Of a stretch of DNA of 18,217 bases, positions 13,908-18,217 are shown one piece after another. The notes below the pieces were generated by a model. That model made no database searches. It saw only the letters and a list, made by a program, of their open reading frames with translations, and had not been told where the DNA came from. A program made the translations under genes and the position numbers. Position 1 is the first letter of the stretch. Every line of letters begins with the position of its first letter. Source of the stretch: JBQTIM01 sp052388135 (GTDB lineage: Bacteria; Elusimicrobiota; Elusimicrobia; FEN-1173); assembly GCA_052388135.1 (NCBI GenBank), contig JBQTIM010000087.1, positions 1 to 18,217 on the forward strand, written 5' to 3'.

Positions 13908-15188
13908 TCAGCGGACCGGCGCAGGGGATGCCTCGACGGCGTTCTTGGGAGCCAAAGATTGGTAAAGGCTCCGGAATTCGTCAATTATCGGCGAAATGAG
14001 ATGGGGCTGGGCGGTGCGCCCGCTCACGGCTTCGGCGGTCTTGAAGCCGTTGCCGGTGATGTAGGCCGCCACGACCTCGTCCGGACCGATTTTACCAGAG
14101 CGGGCCAGCTTTTTCAACACGGCCACGGTCACGCCGCCGGCGGTCTCGGTGAACACGCCTTCGGTCTTGGCCAGGAGCCGGATGCCCTCGATGATCTCCT
14201 CGTCGGTGGCCGAATCGCCGGCGCCGCCGGTTTGCTTGACGATGCGCCAGGCGTAGTAGCCGTCGGCCGGGTTGCCGATGGCCAGGGACTTGGCGATGGT
14301 CTTGGGCCGCACCGGCTTTAAAATGTCGGAGTTCTCCCGGATGGCGTCCACCACGGGGCTGCAGCCCGAGGCCTGGGCCGCGGACATGCGCGTGGCGTGC
14401 CGGGGGATGAGGCCCAGCTCCTGAAATTCCTGCAGGCCCTTGTGAATTTTGGTGAGGAGCGAGCCGCTGGCCACGGGCACCACGCAGTGGTCCGGCGCGC
14501 GCCAGCCCAGCTGTTCGGCCACCTCGAAGCCCAGGGTTTTGGACCCTTCGGCGTAATAAGGCCGCACGTTGACGTTGACGAAGGCCCACTTGAAGGAGTC
14601 GGCGATCTCGGCGCAGAGCCGGTTCACCTCGTCGTAATTTCCCTGCACGCCGACGATGACCGGGTCGTAGATGCCGGCGCCCAAAATTTTGCTGGGCTCC
14701 AGGTCCGCCGGGATGAAGACGAAGGTTTTCATGCCGGCCACGGCGCCGTAGGCCGCCACCGCCCCCGCCAGGTTTCCCGTGGAGGCGCAGGCCAGGGTGT
14801 CGTAACCCAGCTCCCGGGCGCGGGAGATGGCCACCGTCACCACGCGGTCCTTGAAGGAAAAGGTGGGGTTCACCGAGTCGTTCTTTATGTAAAGGTTTTT
14901 CAGACCCAGGAGCTTGCCCAGGTTCTTGGCGTGGAAGAAAGGCGTGAAGCCCTCCTGGATGGTGACGACGTCGCGGCTTTCCACGGGCAGGAGGTCCCAG
15001 TAGCGCCACAGGCTGCGCGGGCCGGCCTCGATGCGCGCGCGCGTGACCGTCTTCTTCAGGAGGTCGTAGGGATAGATGGCCTCCAGGGGGCCGAAGCAGT
15101 ATTCGCAGACGTGGGTGGCCTTGGCCGGGAATTCCCGGCCGCACTCCTTGCACTTCAGGCCTTTGATTTTTTTGCCTTCCGTCGTCAT
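13908..15188 (-). CDS. thrC: Threonine-synthase-like PLP enzyme; candidate homocysteine-forming enzyme
   Basis: A 426-residue fold-type II PLP enzyme with an N-terminal zinc ribbon (Cys13, Cys16, Cys28, Cys31). The PLP lysine is Lys113 in NPTFSFKDR, and the phosphate/substrate loop is ASTGNLAGA (135-143). The region 'VPVASGSLLTKIHKG' (237-251) replaces the Gly-Asn-rich loop usual in classical ThrC, as I recall it. By homology it would act on O-phosphohomoserine. It stands behind a SAM-I riboswitch and before a sulfur-carrier gene, which fits methionine synthesis better than threonine synthesis. A ThrC homologue using O-phosphohomoserine and a thiocarboxylated carrier (MetM/MetO) has been described in Streptomyces. 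The ATG at 15188 is chosen because GAGGGAG precedes it; two in-frame ATGs lie 6 and 11 codons upstream, next to the terminator. True threonine synthase remains possible. Confidence 0.9.
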   Translation of the reverse strand: MTTEGKKIKGLKCKECGREFPAKATHVCEYCFGPLEAIYPYDLLKKTVTRARIEAGPRSLWRYWDLLPVESRDVVTIQEGFTPFFHAKNLGKLLGLKNLYIKNDSVNPTFSFKDRVVTVAISRARELGYDTLACASTGNLAGAVAAYGAVAGMKTFVFIPADLEPSKILGAGIYDPVIVGVQGNYDEVNRLCAEIADSFKWAFVNVNVRPYYAEGSKTLGFEVAEQLGWRAPDHCVVPVASGSLLTKIHKGLQEFQELGLIPRHATRMSAAQASGCSPVVDAIRENSDILKPVRPKTIAKSLAIGNPADGYYAWRIVKQTGGAGDSATDEEIIEGIRLLAKTEGVFTETAGGVTVAVLKKLARSGKIGPDEVVAAYITGNGFKTAEAVSGRTAQPHLISPIIDEFRSLYQSLAPKNAVEASPAPVR

Positions 15189-15215
15189 CCGACTCCCTCG
15201 CATCGTCCCGGACAT

Positions 15216-15245
15216 AAAAAACCCGGGGCGGCTTGAATCCCCGGG
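15216..15245 (-). terminator. Intrinsic terminator of the SAM riboswitch expression platform
   Basis: On the minus strand CCCGGGG and CCCCGGG form a seven-pair all-GC stem with a ten-base loop, followed directly by six T residues. It lies 13 bp downstream of the aptamer and 27 bp before the chosen start of the ThrC-like gene. This is the expected off-switch when SAM is bound. Confidence 0.9.
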
Positions 15246-15258
15246 CTCTCGATCTGTC

Positions 15259-15371
15259 CTCTCATCGGTCTCCGCCGAGCGGAGCGAGCCTGAGCACCGG
15301 CCTCCGCGGCTGAGCGGAGCGGTTGCTGTGGGTTCTTCGGGCCCGGGCCCTCCCCCACTCTGGATAAGAGT
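15259..15371 (-). promoter_or_regulatory. SAM-I (S-box) riboswitch aptamer
   Basis: The minus-strand leader matches the S-box consensus in order. CTCTTATC (15370-15363) pairs with GATGAGAG (15266-15259) to form P1. Between them are CAGAGTGGGGGAGGG, GGCCCGAAGAACCC, the invariant GCAACC, a GC-rich P3 stem-loop, GGTGCT and a P4 hairpin. The aptamer of about 112 nt is of normal size. With the terminator just downstream it should switch off transcription of the ThrC-like, MoaD-like and NIL genes when S-adenosylmethionine is plentiful. Recognition is from memory of the consensus, not a covariance search. Confidence 0.92.
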
Positions 15372-15401
15372 TGCGTCTTCAAGAACGAAAGAACTGCGTC
15401 C

Positions 15402-15430
15402 ATTATAAGAAACGGACGGCCGGGTGTCAA
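15402..15430 (-). promoter_or_regulatory. Consensus sigma-70 promoter of the SAM-regulated operon
   Basis: On the minus strand TTGACA (15430-15425) and TATAAT (15407-15402) are separated by exactly 17 bp, a perfect match to consensus. The predicted start near 15395 leaves about 25 bases before the riboswitch P1 stem. A promoter this strong makes sense when control is exerted by premature termination. Confidence 0.9.
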
Positions 15431-15485
15431 TTTTACGCTTGTTATTTGGAGCATCTCTGTTACCCTTTGGAACACGGGGGACGGC

Positions 15486-16019
15486 ATGATTTTGAGACAC
15501 CTTGTTCCGCGGCATCTGGCCGGAGGTTGGTCCTTTTACTGGCGGATGAACCTGCCGTTTTGGGCGGAGCTGTCTTACGCGGTGGCGGTGGCCGCCTTGG
15601 CGCTGCAGATGGATTTTTCTTCCTGGATCGCCCGCTGGGTTCCCGCCGCCGCGCCCTGGCCCTACGCCGTCAACCTTTCGGCGGGCCTGGCGATTTACGC
15701 CGCGGGGCGGCCCCTTCTGCGGCGCGGCCGCGACGGGTTGGACCGCCGCTGGGGGTCTCAATTCCTCCGTTCCCAGTTCGGCCTTTTCGCGGGCCTCGAC
15801 CGCTTCAACCGCTTCCTCTTTTATTTCCTGGCCGCCCTGGCCCTCCTCCTGCTGAGCCGGCCGGACCTCCTGCCCTGGGACAGCCCGCTGGTCCGGCTGT
15901 GGTTCTGGGTATTCCTCCTGGCGCTTCTCGGAGCGGCCTTGGTTCTTGTCGCCGTTTTCGGCTGGCTGGGCGAACAGATGAGCATCCCCGTCCCCAACGG
16001 TCCAAAATCATGGACATAG
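15486..16019 (+). CDS. Four-helix integral membrane protein of unknown function
   Basis: A 177-residue protein that I do not recognise. Four hydrophobic segments are visible: about 25-43 (FWAELSYAVAVAALALQM), 59-75, 106-124 (FNRFLFYFLAALALLLL) and 136-160 (LVRLWFWVFLLALLGAALVLVAV). They are linked by an Arg-rich cytoplasmic-type loop (RPLLRRGRDGLDRRWGSQFLRSQFG). The ATG is preceded by GGGGGACGGC. The 3' end overlaps the start of the PilT-like gene by 10 bp in another frame, so the two are co-transcribed and probably translationally coupled. This suggests, but does not prove, a link to pilus or secretion function. Divergent from the SAM-regulated operon, with which it shares the intergenic region. 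Confidence 0.82.
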   Translation: MILRHLVPRHLAGGWSFYWRMNLPFWAELSYAVAVAALALQMDFSSWIARWVPAAAPWPYAVNLSAGLAIYAAGRPLLRRGRDGLDRRWGSQFLRSQFGLFAGLDRFNRFLFYFLAALALLLLSRPDLLPWDSPLVRLWFWVFLLALLGAALVLVAVFGWLGEQMSIPVPNGPKSWT

Positions 16020-17074
16020 GCCCTCTGCTGAAAAAGTTGATGGACGGAGAAGCTTCCGACCTGCACCTGGGGGCGGGCATGATCCCTTGCTTCCGCCTGC
16101 ACAACAAGATCATTCCCGTGCCCGAGGAAACGCGGGCCCTGGAGAACCGCGAGGTGGAGCAGATGCTCTTCGCGGCGCTGACCCAGGAACAGCAATCCCG
16201 CCTCCAGCAACATCAGGAGCTCAACTTATCCCTGGCCTACGGCGGAGGGCGTTTCCGCATCAACGTCCATCGCCAGAGGGGCTCCTGGGCCGCCGTCTTC
16301 CGCAAGATCCCCAGCGAAATCCCGGCGCTGAAGGATTTGGGGCTGCCCGACATCGTGGCCGGCTTGGCGCTCAAGGAGAGCGGCCTCATCCTGGTGACGG
16401 GGCCCACCAATTCGGGGAAATCCACCACCCTGGCGGCCATGGTGGAGAGCATCAATGTGCAGAGGGATTGCCACATCATCACCATCGAGGACCCCATCGA
16501 GTTCGTGTTCAAGAACAAGCGGGCCATCATCAAGCAGAGGGAGGTGGGCACCGACACGCCCAGCTTCAGCGCCGCCCTGCAGGGGGTTTTCCGCCAGGAC
16601 CCCGACGTCATCGTGCTGGGCGAGATGAACGGCCAGGAGGCCATCGCCACGGCCCTCACCGCGGCGGGCACGGGGCGGCTCGTGCTGGGCGCGCTCCACA
16701 CCTCCGACGCCGTCTCCACGGTGGACCGGCTGATCGAGTCCTTCCCGGCCGAACAGCAGAGCCTGGTGCGCATCCAGGTGGCCAGCAGTTTGGAGGGCGT
16801 CGTGTGCCAGCAATTGGCCAACCGGGCCGGCCGGGAGGGCCGCGTTTTGGCCACGGAGATTTTCATCTCCACGCCGTCCATCCGCAACCTCATCCGAACC
16901 GGAAAATCCTTCCTCATGCAGAACGACATCGAGGTGGGAAAGCGCTTCGGCATGCAGTCCATGAACCAGGCGCTTCAACAGCTCATCGCCAACGGCGACA
17001 TCAAGCTGGAGGAGGCCATCCGCCACACGCGCCTGCCGGAGGCTTTCCTCAGCAAGCTGGGCGTGCCCACCTGA
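16010..17074 (+). CDS. PilT/PilU-family type IV pilus retraction-type ATPase
   Basis: A 354-residue hexameric secretion ATPase of the PilT/PilU group. The N-terminal PAS-like part contains ASDLHLGAG (15-23). The ATPase core has Walker A GPTNSGKSTT (131-140), Asp box IITIEDPIEF (157 onwards), Walker B DPDVIVLGEMNG (197-208, catalytic Glu205) and His box LGALHTSDA (His230). SIRNLIRTGK (290-299) corresponds to the AIRNLIR motif characteristic of PilT and needed for retraction. Two usual residues differ: Asn instead of Gly in GPTGSGKS, and Asn-Gly instead of Arg-Asp after GEM. Catalytic residues are intact. The ATG overlaps the end of the membrane-protein gene, with no strong Shine-Dalgarno of its own, implying coupling. 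No other pilus gene is in the window, so the pilus machinery must be elsewhere. Likely energises type IV pilus disassembly or twitching. Confidence 0.93.
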   Translation: MDIGPLLKKLMDGEASDLHLGAGMIPCFRLHNKIIPVPEETRALENREVEQMLFAALTQEQQSRLQQHQELNLSLAYGGGRFRINVHRQRGSWAAVFRKIPSEIPALKDLGLPDIVAGLALKESGLILVTGPTNSGKSTTLAAMVESINVQRDCHIITIEDPIEFVFKNKRAIIKQREVGTDTPSFSAALQGVFRQDPDVIVLGEMNGQEAIATALTAAGTGRLVLGALHTSDAVSTVDRLIESFPAEQQSLVRIQVASSLEGVVCQQLANRAGREGRVLATEIFISTPSIRNLIRTGKSFLMQNDIEVGKRFGMQSMNQALQQLIANGDIKLEEAIRHTRLPEAFLSKLGVPT

Positions 17075-17082
17075 CGCGAGGT

Positions 17083-17111
17083 TTGACAGCCCCCTCCGCC
17101 TCTCCTATAAT
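17083..17111 (+). promoter_or_regulatory. Perfect consensus sigma-70 promoter of the peroxiredoxin gene
   Basis: TTGACA (17083-17088) and TATAAT (17106-17111) are spaced by 17 bp, a complete match to consensus, starting 9 bp after the PilT-like stop codon. Such promoters drive strong constitutive transcription, in keeping with an abundant antioxidant enzyme. Confidence 0.92.
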
Positions 17112-17157
17112 AAGCTGTTCCCGCCGACAAACCCGCTCTCAATCGCCAGGAGGATAC

Positions 17158-17721
17158 ATGCTGAAAATCGGCCAAAAGGTTTCCGACTTCGAGGTCCAGG
17201 CTTTCCACAACAACGACATCAAGACGATCCGCTTCTCCGACTACAAGGGCAAGTGGATGCTTTTGATTTTCTATCCGGCCGATTTCACCTTCGTCTGCCC
17301 GACGGAGCTGGAAGACGCGGCCCAGCTTTACGAGGAGTTCAAGAAGGAGGGGGCCGAGGTCTTCAGCGTCAGCACCGACACGGTGTTCACCCACAAGGCC
17401 TGGCACGACACCTCCGCCGCCATCAAGAAGGTGAAGTACCCCATGCTGGCGGACCCCACGGGCCAATTGTGCCGGGCGTTCGGCACCTACATCGAGGAAG
17501 AGGGGCTGTCCCTGCGGGGGAGCTTCGTCATAGACCCCGACGGCGTTCTGAAGTGCATGGAGATCTCCGACAACAGCCTCGGGCGCAGCTCCCGCGAGCT
17601 TCTGCGCAAGCTTCAGGCCGCGGCCTTCGTGCGCAAGAACAAGGGCGAAGTGTGCCCCGCCAACTGGGAGCCCGGCAAGAAAACCCTGAAGCCGGGCTTG
17701 GACCTCGTCGGAAAAATCTAA
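17158..17721 (+). CDS. AhpC-type 2-Cys peroxiredoxin
   Basis: A 187-residue thiol peroxidase of the AhpC/Prx1 group that reduces hydrogen peroxide and organic hydroperoxides in the cytoplasm. The peroxidatic site is FYPADFTFVCPTE with Cys47; Thr44 and Pro40 complete the PxxxT/S-x-x-C pattern. The conserved arginine lies in SLRGSFVIDPDG (Arg120), and the resolving cysteine is Cys166 in GEVCPANW. The length and the KKTLKPGLDLVGKI tail are typical of AhpC. The start follows CCAGGAGGATAC, a near-ideal ribosome site. The gene has its own promoter and its own terminator, so it is a single-gene unit. No AhpF or thioredoxin reductase is next to it, so its reductant comes from elsewhere. Confidence 0.96.
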   Translation: MLKIGQKVSDFEVQAFHNNDIKTIRFSDYKGKWMLLIFYPADFTFVCPTELEDAAQLYEEFKKEGAEVFSVSTDTVFTHKAWHDTSAAIKKVKYPMLADPTGQLCRAFGTYIEEEGLSLRGSFVIDPDGVLKCMEISDNSLGRSSRELLRKLQAAAFVRKNKGEVCPANWEPGKKTLKPGLDLVGKI

Positions 17722-17743
17722 GCCCCGTCCCGCCGCTTTCCCT

Positions 17744-17786
17744 GCCCGGCGCCGGTCCCTTCGGGGCCGCGCCGGGCCTTTTGTTT
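17744..17786 (+). terminator. Intrinsic terminator after the peroxiredoxin gene
   Basis: GCCCGGCGC (17744-17752) and GCGCCGGGC (17769-17777) make a nine-pair perfect stem. GGTCCC/GGGGCC can extend pairing within the loop, and CTTTTGTTT follows. It lies 23 bp after the peroxiredoxin stop, and its T-tract runs into the -35 of the next promoter. Confidence 0.85.
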
Positions 17787-17812
17787 ACCGCCCGCTCCCC
17801 GCTTGGTAAAAT
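17784..17812 (+). promoter_or_regulatory. Promoter of the DUF2188 gene
   Basis: TTTACC (17784-17789) and TAAAAT (17807-17812) are separated by 17 bp, a good sigma-70 type match about 38 bp before the DUF2188 start codon and directly behind the peroxiredoxin terminator. Confidence 0.65.
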
Positions 17813-17850
17813 GAAGGCATCCCCCCGCCCAAGCCGACCCAGGAGGAGCT

Positions 17851-18150
17851 ATGCCCAAAAACGTCTACCACGTCGCCACCGCGTCATCGGGAGAATGGGA
17901 AGTGTTCAAGGAAGGGGACAAAGTCCAGGAAAGCCGCCACAGGACCAAGGAGGACGCCCTGCGCCGGGCCCGGGAGCTGGCGGGCCGGGACGGCGGCCTC
18001 GTGAAGGTGCGCGAGGAAGAATCCGTGGACCCGGGGGACATCGACGACCGGTCCTTCACCGCCAAGATCACCGGCGAAGAGGACGGCCTGACGAAGATGA
18101 ACGCGGGGGAAGGCGCCGCCCGCCGGCGGGCGGAAGAGAGGGACTATTGA
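17851..18150 (+). CDS. DUF2188 domain protein
   Basis: A 99-residue protein whose first 57 residues (MPKNVYHVATASSGEWEVFK... TKEDALRRARELAGRDGGLVKVREE) match DUF2188, a short beta-alpha domain in which the YHV and W-x-V strands are followed by an A-x-x-x-A-R-E-L-A helix. Function is unknown. Residues 58-99 form a charged, probably disordered tail (DIDDRSFTAKITGEEDGLTKMNAG) not part of the usual domain. The ATG is preceded by AGGAGGAGCT. The final codon (Tyr99) and the TGA stop lie inside the right terminal repeat, so the true C-terminus may have been replaced by insertion of the repeated element. Confidence 0.82.
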   Translation: MPKNVYHVATASSGEWEVFKEGDKVQESRHRTKEDALRRARELAGRDGGLVKVREEESVDPGDIDDRSFTAKITGEEDGLTKMNAGEGAARRRAEERDY

Positions 18151-18217
18151 TGCCTGCATAAATTATGACCTATTTGGCCGGGGTGATTTTGGAGCGCCGG
18201 CAAGGAGCCGAGGAGCG
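18144..18217. repeat. Right copy of the 74-bp perfect terminal inverted repeat
   Basis: Exact reverse complement of 4-77. The inner boundary is sharp: base 18143 is A, which would pair with a T at position 78, where G is found. The copy starts within the last codons of the DUF2188 gene and runs to the end of the window, so its full length is unknown. Confidence 0.9.
18165..18217 (+). CDS. 5' end of the same unknown ORF in the right terminal repeat (partial)
   Basis: An ATG at 18165 opens the frame MTYLAGVILERRQGAEER, identical to the one leaving the left end of the window on the opposite strand. It runs off the window. I do not recognise it, and no Shine-Dalgarno precedes it. If the repeat is an insertion sequence this would be the start of its first gene. 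Confidence 0.3.
   Translation, partial: MTYLAGVILERRQGAEE

Noticed and set aside
13908..15761. The long frame extending the ThrC-like protein past 15188
   Set aside because: The extension covers the terminator, riboswitch and promoter and has no protein-like features. The ATG at 15188 has a good ribosome site and directly precedes the conserved zinc ribbon.
95..18150. The whole window as a mobile element with terminal inverted repeats
   Set aside because: No transposase, integrase, replication or transfer gene was found inside, and the content is mostly housekeeping or efflux genes with their own promoters. The terminal repeats are better explained as the edges of another repeated element.

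Overview
The window comes from a GC-rich, Gram-negative (diderm) bacterium. Two RND-type inner-membrane pumps and two TolC-like outer-membrane channels require an outer membrane. A PilT-type ATPase and a PilZ-like protein suggest type IV pili and c-di-GMP signalling. Canonical sigma-70 promoters and AGGAGG-type ribosome binding sites are used. Nothing here fixes the phylum. The mix of DUF1579, a free-standing NIL-domain protein, a SAM-I riboswitch and heptad intergenic repeats would suit deep diderm lineages such as Elusimicrobiota, Acidobacteriota or Desulfobacterota, but this is only an impression.

Layout, left to right. Positions 95-10590 are an efflux block, almost all on the minus strand: a TetR-type regulator with an 18-bp palindromic operator, a TolC-like protein translationally coupled to it, an RND permease, a second TolC-like protein, and a second RND permease. 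A secreted DUF1579 protein sits on the plus strand between the last two. No periplasmic adaptor (membrane fusion protein) is present. Positions 10639-11766 encode a lone sugar-importer-type ABC ATPase. It diverges from a small PilZ-like protein at 11921-12337, which converges on an HNH endonuclease (12457-13056) across a heptad-repeat hairpin.

Positions 13230-15430 hold the most interesting unit. A consensus promoter, a SAM-I riboswitch and an intrinsic terminator precede a threonine-synthase-like PLP enzyme, a MoaD/ThiS-like sulfur carrier and a NIL-domain protein. Control by SAM argues that this ThrC homologue works in methionine/homocysteine synthesis, with the ubiquitin-like protein as sulfur donor, rather than in ordinary threonine synthesis. 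Divergently, a four-helix membrane protein overlaps a PilT-like ATPase by 10 bp. These are followed by an AhpC-type 2-Cys peroxiredoxin behind a perfect TTGACA-17-TATAAT promoter, and a DUF2188 protein.

The two ends of the window are exact reverse complements over 74 bp (4-77 and 18144-18217), and each carries the start of the same unknown reading frame. The simplest reading is that the segment is unique sequence bounded by two inverted copies of a repeated element at which assembly stopped. An assembly artefact is also possible. Apart from these ends the window looks like chromosomal accessory and housekeeping DNA; no CRISPR array, tRNA, rRNA, phage gene or recognisable transposase was seen.
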